A stretch of DNA of 25,723 nucleotides from JAMBLL01 sp964460075 (GCA_964460075.1 CAYWPC010000028.1:1-25723), one strand, 5' to 3'. Positions 16,456 through 24,805 are shown, counted from the stretch's first letter. Notes: generated by a model not told the origin, from the letters alone. Made by a program: numbers and translations.

Positions 16456-17497
16456 GCCGACACCGACGCCGACGGTAGCGGTCGACGTTGCAGCCGCTGA
16501 GGGCATATCCGTTGAGCCGGTGACTCAGTGGGATCTGTTCTCGACACGGCTGCGCCGTCACCGACTCGCCATGTTTGCAACGATCTTCCTTGGGCTACTC
16601 GTCGTCATTGTCGCCGTAGCGCCCTTGATGGAGGGTGCAGGCTGGATCGACAGCCCGACGAAGAGTCTCGTAGACGGAAGCGGCCGCATTCTCCGCAACA
16701 TCCCGCCGAGGGCATCTGCTGACGGTGTCTTTTTTACCGAGATCGTCGACGGTGCGAAGGTGACGTTCGACGCATCGCCCACGGCCATGACGTTCGGAAC
16801 AGACGATCTCGGCAGATCGGTGTTCACCCGCGTCATCTTCGGCGGACGGGCGTCACTCATCGTTGGTCTCATCGCCGGTCTCATCGTGGCGTCGCTCGGC
16901 ACGATCGTTGGCTCGCTCGCGGGGTATTACCCCGGAGGTATCGACCAATCGCTGATGCGGTTCACTGACCTCGTTCTCGGCTTGCCGCTGCTGCCTGTCG
17001 CGATCGTCGTTGGCCGTATATTGCCAGAAATTCGAGGTCTCCCTGAGTGGCTCAGGGCTGGACCTGTCGGCATCGCTCTCCTCATCGGATTCCTCGCCTG
17101 GGGTGGTCTTGCACGTATCGTTCGCGCCGAGTTCCTGTCCCTCAGAGAGAAGGAGTTCGTCGAGGCTGCCAGGGCGGCCGGGGCTGGTGACAAGCGAATT
17201 GTGTTCAGGCACATCCTGCCAAACGCCATGAGCAACATCATCGTCCAGACGACGCTGATCATCGGTGCAGCGATCATCGTTGAGGCTGCGCTGTCGTTTC
17301 TCGGCTTCGGTATCAGGCCACCGACGCCGACGTGGGGCGCAATGGTCGCACAGGGCGGTCGGATGGCAGTCCGCGGCTTCTGGTGGGAGATGGTGTTCTC
17401 TGGGTTTGCCTTGGTGAGCACGGTCCTTGCAATCAACTTCCTAGGTGATGGCCTGCGTGACGCCCTCGATCCGACGCAGACGATCGAGCGAAAGTAG
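16448..17497 (+). CDS. ABC transporter permease (DppC/OppC type)
   Basis: The second membrane subunit of the importer, 349 residues. It has the OppC_N-like first segment (LRRHRLAMFATIFLGLLVVIV), then the diagnostic FGTDDLGRSVFTRVIFGGRASL before the transport domain, five more helices, the EAA loop EFVEAARAAGAGDKRIVFRH, and the ending FLGDGLRDALDP. The extracytoplasmic stretch between helix 1 and the GTDDLGR motif (~60-115) is longer than usual. It contains a polar, Val/Asp-rich segment, perhaps a contact surface for the binding protein. ATG 16448 overlaps the preceding gene (ATGACTGA), so translation is probably coupled. Confidence 0.93.
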   Translation: MTEPTPTPTVAVDVAAAEGISVEPVTQWDLFSTRLRRHRLAMFATIFLGLLVVIVAVAPLMEGAGWIDSPTKSLVDGSGRILRNIPPRASADGVFFTEIVDGAKVTFDASPTAMTFGTDDLGRSVFTRVIFGGRASLIVGLIAGLIVASLGTIVGSLAGYYPGGIDQSLMRFTDLVLGLPLLPVAIVVGRILPEIRGLPEWLRAGPVGIALLIGFLAWGGLARIVRAEFLSLREKEFVEAARAAGAGDKRIVFRHILPNAMSNIIVQTTLIIGAAIIVEAALSFLGFGIRPPTPTWGAMVAQGGRMAVRGFWWEMVFSGFALVSTVLAINFLGDGLRDALDPTQTIERK

Positions 17498-17504
17498 GGC
17501 ACGA

Positions 17505-18536
17505 GTGACTGAACCGCTTCTCAAGGTGGAGGACCTTCGCACCTACTTCTCGACGGAGGAAGGTGTCGTTCGCGCCGTGGACGGGATCTCATTCGAGTTG
17601 GCCCCAGGCGAGCGTCGTGGTGTCGTCGGTGAATCCGGCTCTGGCAAGTCCGTGACGGCGATGTCGATCATGCGGCTCATCGAACCGCCCGCAGGCGAGA
17701 TTGTGACAGGTACCATCGAGTACCGCGGCGAGAATCTGCTGGAACTCGGTGAAGACGAGATGCAGACCGTGCGGGGTGGAAAGGTCGCGATGATCTTCCA
17801 GGATCCGATGACGGCGCTCAACCCTGTGTACACGATCGGTGATCAATTGATCGAGACGATCATGCTCCATCAGGGGGTCTCAAAGAAAGACGCCAGGGTT
17901 ATCGCGATCACAGCACTCGAGGATGTGCAGATTCCGAATGCTCCAGCGAGACTTGATGACTATCCGCATCAGTTCTCCGGAGGCATGCGCCAACGAGTGA
18001 TGATCGCGATGGGGTTGTCTTGTAATCCGGATCTGCTGATCGCTGATGAGCCGACGACCGCGCTCGATGTCACGACACAAGCCCAGATCATGGACCTGAT
18101 GCTCAAACTGGCAGCGGATCGCGGGACCGCGGTGCTCCTCATCACACATGACCTGGGGGTCGTTGCCGGCTTTTGTGACACGATCCAGGTGATGTATGCA
18201 GGCGGCATCGTCGAGGCTGGATCGGCCGACGAAATCTTTCATGATCCCCAGCATCCATACACGTGGGGTCTGCTCGGCTCGATGACGCGCCTCGACGAGG
18301 TGCAGCGAGCAAGGCTGCATTCGATCGCTGGCGCACCCCCTTCAGTGATCGACCTCCCTGTCGGGTGCAGATTCCGGCCTCGTTGCGAGTTTGCGATCGA
18401 GGTGTGCGGGAGGGTACTGCCGGCGATTCGGCCCATCGGTGACGGAGGACAGGCTGTTGCGTGCCACAGGGCGGCAGAACTCGACCTCAAGACGCTGAGC
18501 GTCGATGGCGAACCTTCATCGGAGGTTGCACAGTGA
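17505..18536 (+). CDS. ABC transporter ATP-binding protein (DppD/OppD type)
   Basis: One of two ATPases powering the importer, 343 residues. Walker A is GESGSGKS, the Q-loop is IFQDPMTALNP, the signature is FSGGMRQRVMIAM, Walker B is LLIADEPTTALDV and the switch is LLITHDLGVV. The C-terminal oligopeptide-transporter extension carries a four-cysteine pattern (CRFRPRC, EVC, ACH); in related Dpp proteins this region has been reported to bind an Fe-S cluster, not demonstrable here. GTG 17505 starts seven bases after the permease stop and directly precedes the conserved EPLLKVEDL; the frame open back to 17445 lies inside the permease gene. The stop overlaps the next gene. Confidence 0.94.
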   Translation: MTEPLLKVEDLRTYFSTEEGVVRAVDGISFELAPGERRGVVGESGSGKSVTAMSIMRLIEPPAGEIVTGTIEYRGENLLELGEDEMQTVRGGKVAMIFQDPMTALNPVYTIGDQLIETIMLHQGVSKKDARVIAITALEDVQIPNAPARLDDYPHQFSGGMRQRVMIAMGLSCNPDLLIADEPTTALDVTTQAQIMDLMLKLAADRGTAVLLITHDLGVVAGFCDTIQVMYAGGIVEAGSADEIFHDPQHPYTWGLLGSMTRLDEVQRARLHSIAGAPPSVIDLPVGCRFRPRCEFAIEVCGRVLPAIRPIGDGGQAVACHRAAELDLKTLSVDGEPSSEVAQ

Positions 18537-19603
18537 GTGACACGATGAGCCCAACCATGGACGAAGCAGCACCCAGCCTGGACAATCTGCCCGACGATGT
18601 CATTCTGCGAGTTAACCACCTGGTGAAGGAATTCCCGATCACGCGAGGCGTGTTCTTCCGGAAGCAGGTCGGGGCCGTCAAAGCAGTCTCGGACATCTCG
18701 TTCGAGGTCAAGAAAGGTGAGACCCTCGGCCTCGTCGGCGAATCCGGTTGTGGAAAGTCGACGACGGCTCGCACGGTCATGCGCCTGCTCGATCCAACGT
18801 CTGGTGACGTATGGTTCCGATCAGATACGACAGGTTCGGTTATCAACATCGCGACGGCCGGCAAGGATGACCTGAGGACAATCCGTCAAGACATTCAGAT
18901 CGTCTTCCAGGATCCGTATGCCTCGTTGAATCCGAGAATGACGGTTGCGTCGACGATCGCTGAGCCGCTCACGGTCCACGATGAGGGGGATAAGCGCTCA
19001 CGTCTGGAGAAGGTGAAGAGCCTCCTGAAGGTTGTTGGTCTCCAACCGGAGCACGTCAATCGATATCCCCACGAGTTCTCCGGTGGTCAGCGTCAACGCA
19101 TCGGCATCGCCCGTGCACTTGCCTTGAATCCGTCATTCATCGTGCTTGACGAGCCGGTGTCGGCACTTGACGTATCCATTCAAGCGCAAGTGCTCAACCT
19201 GCTCGACGACCTGCAGGATGAGTTCGGGCTCACGTATCTGTTCATTGCACACGATCTGTCAGTCGTTCGGCACATATCGGACCGAGTTGCTGTGATGTAC
19301 CTCGGACGTATGGTGGAAATGGCGGATCGAGATTCGCTCTATGACAGGCCGATGCATCCCTACACCCATGCGCTGCTGTCCGCAGTCCCGATTCCTGATC
19401 CGACGATTGAGGTATCGAGGGAGCGGATCCTGCTTGAGGGGGATATCCCTTCGCCTGCGAACCCACCGTCCGGTTGCCGTTTCCATACCCGCTGCCCGGT
19501 CGCTCAGGTGGGTACGTGCGATGTTGACGAGCCCCAACTCGAGGAGCTCGAGCCTGGTCACTGGGTTGCTTGTCACTTCCCTGAGATCAAGAGGGTGTTC
19601 TGA
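18533..19603 (+). CDS. ABC transporter ATP-binding protein (DppF/OppF type)
   Basis: The second ATPase of the importer, 356 residues. It shows Walker A GESGCGKST, Q-loop VFQDPYASLNPRMTV, signature FSGGQRQRIGIARAL, Walker B FIVLDEPVSALDV and switch FIAHDLSVV. The OppF-type PITRGVFFRKQVGAVKAV segment lies near the N-terminus, and a C-terminal cysteine set follows (CRFHTRC, TC, ACH). GTG 18533 overlaps the previous stop (GTGA) and has GGAGG seven bases upstream, so the start is well supported. An acidic N-terminal tail of about 25 residues precedes the ATPase core. It completes an operon of two permeases plus two ATPases, with a separately terminated binding protein. Confidence 0.94.
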   Translation: MSDTMSPTMDEAAPSLDNLPDDVILRVNHLVKEFPITRGVFFRKQVGAVKAVSDISFEVKKGETLGLVGESGCGKSTTARTVMRLLDPTSGDVWFRSDTTGSVINIATAGKDDLRTIRQDIQIVFQDPYASLNPRMTVASTIAEPLTVHDEGDKRSRLEKVKSLLKVVGLQPEHVNRYPHEFSGGQRQRIGIARALALNPSFIVLDEPVSALDVSIQAQVLNLLDDLQDEFGLTYLFIAHDLSVVRHISDRVAVMYLGRMVEMADRDSLYDRPMHPYTHALLSAVPIPDPTIEVSRERILLEGDIPSPANPPSGCRFHTRCPVAQVGTCDVDEPQLEELEPGHWVACHFPEIKRVF

Positions 19604-19624
19604 ACGTATCCCAGAGGCGGTCGG

Positions 19625-19630
19625 TATACT
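19625..19630 (+). promoter_or_regulatory. Likely -10 element of tRNA-Leu
   Basis: TATACT, a near-consensus -10, lies 17 bases before the mature tRNA start, consistent with a short trimmed leader. The -35 box is weak. Confidence 0.45.
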
Positions 19631-19647
19631 CCCGGCTTCCTCACCAC

Positions 19648-19735
19648 GTCGGAGTGGCGGAATTGGTAGACGCGCTAGGTTGAGGGCCTAGTGGGCTTTT
19701 TGCCCGTGGAAGTTCGAGTCTTCTCTCCGACACCA
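19648..19735 (+). tRNA. tRNA-Leu (anticodon GAG)
   Basis: A full cloverleaf can be folded by eye. The acceptor stem is GTCGGAG with CTCCGAC, the D arm contains TTGGTAGA, and the anticodon stem CTAGG/CCTAG encloses the loop TTGAGGG with anticodon GAG. The long class II variable arm is GGGC-TTTTT-GCCC, the T loop is TTCGAGT, and CCA is encoded at 19733-19735. It decodes CUC and CUU. It stands alone between the ABC operon and the PAS gene and has its own -10 element. Confidence 0.97.
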
Positions 19736-19768
19736 ACGACCCCTTGGGCACCACCCCATGGGGTCGTT
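19735..19768 (+). terminator. Probable terminator of tRNA-Leu
   Basis: A perfect 9-bp stem (AACGACCCC with GGGGTCGTT) starts at the last base of the tRNA and can extend inward by four more pairs (TGGG with CCCA). There is no long U tract, so termination efficiency is uncertain. Confidence 0.6.
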
Positions 19769-19814
19769 GCAGTTCTCGGCCGTGGTCATCAGCGTTCTAC
19801 CCGTGTGGCTCCGT

Positions 19815-19843
19815 TCACTTGGGGCAGGAATTGCCCCAAGTGA
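19815..19843. repeat. Perfect 12-bp inverted repeat
   Basis: TCACTTGGGGCA pairs with TGCCCCAAGTGA around a five-base loop. It lies between the tRNA hairpin and the end of the convergent PAS gene, 42 bases past its stop. It may be a U-less terminator for the minus strand. TGATTCCG is repeated just after it. Confidence 0.65.
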
Positions 19844-19884
19844 TTCCGGGGTTGATTCCGAGAGGTCACGCAGCGGCATCGAAC

Positions 19885-20316
19885 CTATGTGAGGGGCGTC
19901 ACATCCACCACCGTGCCCAACAGGATTGGGGGGTGCGTTGCGTCACCTTCAATGCGCTGTGCCCGTGCGTGTACGTGGCGGACCGCGCCACTTGGGAGGA
20001 CGATGTGATGGACAAAGTCGTGTCTCCCTCCAGCGATCGCTGCGGCGAGGCTCTCTTCCAAGAGCTCGTCCGTGCGTTCACGATTGTCCGTCCGCATCAC
20101 AGCGGAGACCAACTCGGGCTCTGCCATGGCTGAGAGTCGCCGAAGGCCGAGAACCCTGTACGCCCCCTCGGAGAGCCACATTTGGTCGGATTCGAGATCC
20201 CAGATGAGCATCCCGAACCCACCCATCTCTTCGGCTTTCGCCTGGAGCTCCACACCGCGCGACATCTCATCGATGACACGGCGGAGGTTGTTGACTACCT
20301 CTTCGAATTGACGCAT
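19885..20316 (-). CDS. Stand-alone PAS-domain protein
   Basis: A 143-residue soluble protein made almost entirely of one PAS fold. A helical N-terminus rich in Glu and Arg (about 1-33) is followed by a PAS_3-like core: FGMLIWDLESDQMWLSEGAYRVLGL, then DFVHHIVLPSGAVRHVHARAQRI, and a closing strand ILLGTVVDVT. PAS domains bind small ligands or cofactors, or mediate dimer contacts. No kinase, cyclase, GGDEF or DNA-binding output domain is attached, so it probably acts on a partner. ATG 20316 is chosen because AAGAGGA lies five bases upstream; the open frame back to 20457 is not needed. It is downstream of kup on the same strand, 162 bases away, so a link to potassium uptake is possible but unproven. 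Confidence 0.72.
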   Translation of the reverse strand: MRQFEEVVNNLRRVIDEMSRGVELQAKAEEMGGFGMLIWDLESDQMWLSEGAYRVLGLRRLSAMAEPELVSAVMRTDNRERTDELLEESLAAAIAGGRHDFVHHIVLPSGAVRHVHARAQRIEGDATHPPILLGTVVDVTPLT

Positions 20317-20478
20317 TACGGTCCTCTTGAGGAATTCCGGAGTCACGCTAGCACGATGTCGTGTGGTACATACGCGCATGGTTTCGTACGGCTTGCTTTG
20401 GGCGTCAAGGGTCCTCGACGGAGAGCGTTCTCGTGTGATTGAGTCCCTGAGCGGCACTGGGACGGATCGCCTTAGCGA

Positions 20479-22392
20479 TCAGATTTCGACCTGGACGCCG
20501 ATCTCAAGTGACCTGTCGACGGGCAGGTTGAAGTAACGCGTTGCAGGTGTCGCGTTCCTTGCCATGACGGAGAAAAGTCGCTCCCTCCACAGCATCATGC
20601 CTGGCAGCTCGGTGGCGAGTACAGTCTCTCTTCCGAGCACCCACACGGTGTCCTGCGGCTCGAAACCAAAGTCGCTCCTGATGATGCTTGTGAGGCCCTC
20701 TGGAACGTCCGGCTCTTCCATGAATCCGTATCGGAGAACCACTTGGAAGAAGCCATCGCCGAGTGGCCACACGTCAGCACGACGCGCTACAGGGACTCGT
20801 GGCTCACTCGTCGTCAGTACCGAGAGGGCGATAACCGTCTCATGAAGGACCTCGTTGTGTCGTATGTTCGCAAGGAGCGCAGGTGGCGTCGTGCCAGGCC
20901 GAGAGAACATGTAGATCGCTGTGCCCGGCACGCGTACGGTGTCTCTGCCTTGCACGGAAGCAATGAACCGTTCCAGCGGCAGACCACCGACACGCATGCG
21001 GGCAACCAGCAACTGACGGCCCTTCTTCCATGTGGTCATCGCTGTGAATATCACCGCAGCGATGACAATGGGGAACCATCCGCCATCAGGAATCTTGAAC
21101 AGGTTCGCCCCGAAATATGCGAGATCGATCACGAGAAACGCAGCCGCTAGTGACACGGCAGCCGGTGTGGCCCATTTCCAACGTTCGCGCATGACGACGA
21201 AGAGGAGCACCGTGGTCACAACCATCGTGGTAGAGACCGCAATGCCGTATGCCGCTGCAAGCGAGCTGGACGTCTTGAATCCGACGACGAGACCCACCGC
21301 AGCGACCATGAGCAGCCAGTTGACGGCTGGGATGTACACCTGACCGGACTTGCTCGCCGAAGTGTGGAAGATCCTAGTCCGCGGCAGATAGCCGAGTTGT
21401 ACCGCCTGCATCGTGAGAGAGAATGCACCTGAGATGAGGGCTTGGGAGGCGATGACGGTCGCCGAGGTCGCGAGAAGCACGAGAGGCCACACGGCCCAAC
21501 CGGGCGCCATGAGATAGAACGGGTTGCGGATGCCTTCGGGGTTCTGGATGATGAAGGCGCCCTGCCCGAAGTAGGTGAGTACGAGTGCTGGGAAGACCAG
21601 CCCGTACCACGTGATCTCGATCGGCTTCTTACCGAAGTGCCCCATGTCGGCGTAGAGCGCTTCGCTCCCCGTGACCACGAGAAACACCGACCCGAGAGCG
21701 AGGAACCCGTTGAACCCGTTCTGGGCGAAGAACCGAACGCCATGTATCGGATTTATGGCGGCAAGCACGCCGGGGTTGTTCACGATCTGCCCGAGTCCGA
21801 GAAGTGCGAGGACGATGAACCAGACCACCATGACCGGTCCGAAGACTCGCCCAACTGCACCGGTGCCATGGCGTTGAATGAGGAACAGTCCGATGAGGAT
21901 GACAACAGAGATCGGGATCACATACGCCTGAAGGACGGGCGTTGCCACTTCGATTCCCTCGACCGCAGAGAGCACAGATATTGCAGGGGTGATCATGCCG
22001 TCGCCATACAGCAGGGCCGTGCCGAATAGCCCGACCATGATGAGCACCCACCGCTTGCCACGTGCCGACCCGCGAGGTGCTTCAACCAACGCCGTGAGTG
22101 CGAGTATCCCACCCTCACCCTTGTTGTCTGCTCGCATGACGATGAGGAGATATTTGATCGAGATGACGATGAGGAGTGACCAGAAGATGAGCGAGAGCAC
22201 GCCGAGCACGCTCTCTTCGACAACGGCGAGATTGTGTGCCTCGAACGATTCACGAATGGCGTACAGCGGGCTGGTCCCTATGTCGCCGTATACGATGCCG
22301 AGGGCTGCGAGTGAGGTCGCGGCGAGATACATCGGTTTCTTGGGGGAAGCGTCCGTGTGTCCCGACACGGCGCCGTGTTGAGATTTCGTCAC
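20479..22392 (-). CDS. kup: Kup-family potassium uptake transporter
   Basis: A potassium/proton symporter of the KUP/HAK/KT family in the cytoplasmic membrane. The 637-residue protein has the family signature GIVYGDIGTSPLYAIRESF near residue 33. About twelve hydrophobic helices follow to ~450 (including YGDGMITPAISVLSAVEG), then a soluble C-terminal domain of ~170 residues ending in a conserved-looking RYFNLPVDRSLEIGVQVEI. The length agrees with bacterial Kup (~620-640). The GTG start at 22392 has no clear ribosome-binding site; M21 is a possible alternative. It diverges from the ClC gene across only 50 bases. A 6-bp hairpin (GATCGC/GCGATC) overlaps the stop codon. Confidence 0.96.
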   Translation of the reverse strand: MTKSQHGAVSGHTDASPKKPMYLAATSLAALGIVYGDIGTSPLYAIRESFEAHNLAVVEESVLGVLSLIFWSLLIVISIKYLLIVMRADNKGEGGILALTALVEAPRGSARGKRWVLIMVGLFGTALLYGDGMITPAISVLSAVEGIEVATPVLQAYVIPISVVILIGLFLIQRHGTGAVGRVFGPVMVVWFIVLALLGLGQIVNNPGVLAAINPIHGVRFFAQNGFNGFLALGSVFLVVTGSEALYADMGHFGKKPIEITWYGLVFPALVLTYFGQGAFIIQNPEGIRNPFYLMAPGWAVWPLVLLATSATVIASQALISGAFSLTMQAVQLGYLPRTRIFHTSASKSGQVYIPAVNWLLMVAAVGLVVGFKTSSSLAAAYGIAVSTTMVVTTVLLFVVMRERWKWATPAAVSLAAAFLVIDLAYFGANLFKIPDGGWFPIVIAAVIFTAMTTWKKGRQLLVARMRVGGLPLERFIASVQGRDTVRVPGTAIYMFSRPGTTPPALLANIRHNEVLHETVIALSVLTTSEPRVPVARRADVWPLGDGFFQVVLRYGFMEEPDVPEGLTSIIRSDFGFEPQDTVWVLGRETVLATELPGMMLWRERLFSVMARNATPATRYFNLPVDRSLEIGVQVEI

Positions 22393-22400
22393 CGGATCCG

Positions 22401-22406
22401 AGTCTA
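22401..22406 (-). promoter_or_regulatory. Possible -10 element for kup
   Basis: Read on the minus strand this is TAGACT (TANNNT), ending eight bases before the GTG start, compatible with a leaderless or near-leaderless mRNA. There is no -35 match at normal spacing. Confidence 0.3.
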
Positions 22407-22430
22407 GATCACAGGCAGTTCAACTACCGG

Positions 22431-22436
22431 TAGCCT
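22431..22436 (+). promoter_or_regulatory. Possible -10 of a leaderless ClC transcript
   Basis: TAGCCT fits TANNNT and ends six bases before ATG 22443, with no Shine-Dalgarno sequence between. Together with the kup element it would make a 50-base divergent promoter. Confidence 0.4.
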
Positions 22437-22442
22437 GTCGGC

Positions 22443-24428
22443 ATGTTTGGTCCAAGACGGTTCGGATGGCTTCGCCCATCGAGCAAGGCGTGGCTCATGG
22501 TGCTGTCGCTCGTCATCGGTGTTGGCGCGGGCTTCGGAGCAGCAGCACTGATCTACTCGTTGCGCTTTGTGTCGAACGTCGTCGTTCGTGTTAGCGAGTT
22601 CGCTCCCCTTGGGCGGGGATGGCTGTTTCTCGTCGTCCCTGTCGGCCTCCTCCTTGCGTGGGCGATCACGGTCAACTGGGCGCCTGAGGCATCTGGTCAC
22701 GGTGTGCCTCAGATTCTCGCTGCCATGACACTTCACGCAGGCCGAATCGCTCCGCGGTTACCTGCACTCAAGACCGTTGCGACCGCACTGACGATCGGTG
22801 TTGGTGGTTCGGCTGGACGTGAGGGATCGATCGCCCAGATCGGCGCAGGCATCGGGTCGTACGTCGGCAAGTTGACAAAGCTCGGAGAGACCGAGACCCG
22901 AGCCCTCATCGCGGCAGGTGCAGGTGCGGGTATCGCTGCGACCTTCAACGCACCGATTGCCGGGATGTTCTTTGCAATGGAAGTGATCCTGCGTGACGTG
23001 TCGATCCGTCACCTTCACACGGTCATCGTCGCGTCCGTCGCCGGGGCGGTCGTATCTCACTCGCTGATCGGTGACGAGTTGACCTTCCAGGTCTCACCGT
23101 ACGCACTCGATGATCCAGCCCAGCTGATCCTCTACGGATTTCTCGGCCTGATCGCCGTGGGTCTTGCCATCCTTTTCATCGAGGCGCTCGATTGGTTCGC
23201 CGTCGTGCCCGACCGTCTAGTTCCCTGGACGAGGCCATTGATCATGGGTGTCGGTGTCGCCGCAATCGGGTTCGTCGCACCCGAGGTCCTCGGAACCGGT
23301 CAGAACTTCATCGGCGCTGTCTTGCGTCAAGAGATATCGAGAGCATGGTGGATTTTCGCCCTTCTTGCGATAGCGAAACTACTTGCGACCTCCTCGACGC
23401 TCGGAGGGAAGGGATCCGGGGGTATCTTCATGCCGAGCCTGTTCATCGGCGCTGTCGCGGGTGCAGCGTTTGCGATACTCGTCGACCCGATTTGGACAAC
23501 TTCTCGACTTGATCCTGGCGCCTACGCCCTCGTTGGCATGGCAGCGGTGTTCGCAGGTGTCTCGCGCGCGTCGTTCACGTCGATTCTCATCGTCTTCGAG
23601 ATCACCGGCGATTACGGCCTTGTTCTGCCGCTGATGTTGGCCGTCGCGATCGCAACGGTCCTCGCAAACCGTTTTCACCCAGAGAGCGCATACACCTCGC
23701 CACTTGTTCGCATGGGGATTCACACGGTGCCAGGCGATCAGGTCGATCTGCTCGCCACGGTGAGCATTGGGGACCTCTCTCTCGTGCCCCCAATGACTGT
23801 GGCGCCCTCCGACACGCTTGCCGAGGTGGTTGGTGTCCTAAGGAGGAACCGGCTCAATGGAATTGCTGTTGTCGACGGAGATGATCGGCTCGTCGGCATC
23901 GTGTCGGACTCGGACATCAACCGTCTCGGTGGCGCGTCAGACCAACTCACCGCTGCCGACGCGATGACACCCGACCCGGTAACGATATCGGCCGATCTAG
24001 CGGTCTCGGAGGCCCTCGAACGCATGACTGCTCTGGGCGTCGGTCGCCTACCCGTCGTTGAACGTATGCGCCCTGATCGCATCGAGGGGATGTTCAGAAG
24101 AGAGGACGCAATCGCTGCGTACCACCTCGCCTTAGGATCCGCAGCCAGATCGGATCAGCTGCCCCAGCGGGTCGCCACTCGTACGACAGAATCGACACGG
24201 TACCTCGACTTCGAGATCCCGCCTGGCTCAGCCGCTGATGGTCGTCGGATACGTGAAGTCCCATGGCCAGAGGGCTGCATCGTTGTGTCGGTGCATCGCG
24301 GCAACGAACTTCTCGTCGCAGCAGGTGATCTCGAGTTACACTCAGGCGACGCGCTGACGGTCTTTTGCGACGAGGTTGCACGGGGGCGTCTGATCGAGCG
24401 TCTCACACCACATCCCGGCTCTGAGTGA
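22443..24428 (+). CDS. ClC-family chloride channel/transporter with CBS and RCK_C domains
   Basis: A 661-residue membrane anion transporter. The ClC core has the pore motifs SGHGVP (84-89), GREGS (125-129, with external gate E127), GGIFMP (~325) and a pore tyrosine in ESAYTSPL (~420). The internal proton-path position aligned with E203 of the E. coli exchanger appears to be Val (V181 in FFAMEV), as in channels, so coupling to protons is doubtful. Two CBS motifs follow (~451-495 and ~505-565), then a C-terminal RCK_C/TrkA_C-like domain (~580-657; REVPWPEGCIVVSV, GDLELHSGDALTVF). Both domain types are known ligand sensors. ATG 22443 has no ribosome-binding site but a -10-like element six bases upstream. 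It diverges from kup, which suggests joint control of K+ and Cl-. Confidence 0.92.
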   Translation: MFGPRRFGWLRPSSKAWLMVLSLVIGVGAGFGAAALIYSLRFVSNVVVRVSEFAPLGRGWLFLVVPVGLLLAWAITVNWAPEASGHGVPQILAAMTLHAGRIAPRLPALKTVATALTIGVGGSAGREGSIAQIGAGIGSYVGKLTKLGETETRALIAAGAGAGIAATFNAPIAGMFFAMEVILRDVSIRHLHTVIVASVAGAVVSHSLIGDELTFQVSPYALDDPAQLILYGFLGLIAVGLAILFIEALDWFAVVPDRLVPWTRPLIMGVGVAAIGFVAPEVLGTGQNFIGAVLRQEISRAWWIFALLAIAKLLATSSTLGGKGSGGIFMPSLFIGAVAGAAFAILVDPIWTTSRLDPGAYALVGMAAVFAGVSRASFTSILIVFEITGDYGLVLPLMLAVAIATVLANRFHPESAYTSPLVRMGIHTVPGDQVDLLATVSIGDLSLVPPMTVAPSDTLAEVVGVLRRNRLNGIAVVDGDDRLVGIVSDSDINRLGGASDQLTAADAMTPDPVTISADLAVSEALERMTALGVGRLPVVERMRPDRIEGMFRREDAIAAYHLALGSAARSDQLPQRVATRTTESTRYLDFEIPPGSAADGRRIREVPWPEGCIVVSVHRGNELLVAAGDLELHSGDALTVFCDEVARGRLIERLTPHPGSE

Positions 24429-24602
24429 TGCCTGACACGGTGTGCCGCTTGAAGGTCGACCAGCCGCAAGCAGCTCGACGAGAGGCAAGGATGGTGCATC
24501 GGGGGAGTGGTGGGCTCTCTGCATGATGGGCCGTTGCGAGCGATGTGCGGTAGGGCGCGCAACGTGTTTACCTACCGTCTCGCGCCACAGGAATGCGGCG
24601 CA

Positions 24603-24622
24603 GGAACCCTTGGAGGGGTTCC
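24603..24622 (+). repeat. Hairpin downstream of the ClC gene
   Basis: GGAACCC pairs with GGGTTCC around a six-base loop, about 175 bases after the ClC stop. There is no U tract. It is a candidate terminator isolating the rRNA operon, or a structured element of unknown use. Nothing gene-like is seen in 24429-24602. Confidence 0.45.
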
Positions 24623-24671
24623 GATTGTCGGAAAGGCTGCAGTACTTCACAAAGGCTGCTTACCTGACGGC

Positions 24672-24694
24672 AGCACACCAGATAACGGTGTGCT
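24672..24694 (+). repeat. 8-bp inverted repeat upstream of the rRNA promoter
   Basis: AGCACACC pairs perfectly with GGTGTGCT around seven bases (AGATAAC). It lies about 115 bases before the rRNA -10 element, a position where operators or upstream activating sites occur. Its role is unknown. Confidence 0.45.
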
Positions 24695-24805
24695 CAGTCC
24701 CTTCTACGGGAGAGAGAGCGCAACGGACGCCCCTGCTCATCGAGCGAGGTGCCGCTGTTCTCCGCCGGTCGAGTCCGGCCGGCCAGTGCTGCTTCTTCAG
24801 AGCGG

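Noticed and set aside
20317..20457. Longer start of the PAS protein
   Set aside because: The added residues look like translated spacer, and AAGAGGA sits just before ATG 20316.
21442..22029. 195-residue plus-strand open frame inside kup
   Set aside because: It is a shadow of the Kup helices, with highly charged, motif-free composition.
22393..22442. Possible c-di-AMP riboswitch controlling kup or the ClC gene
   Set aside because: Fifty bases is too short for a ydaO-type riboswitch and no matching structure is seen.
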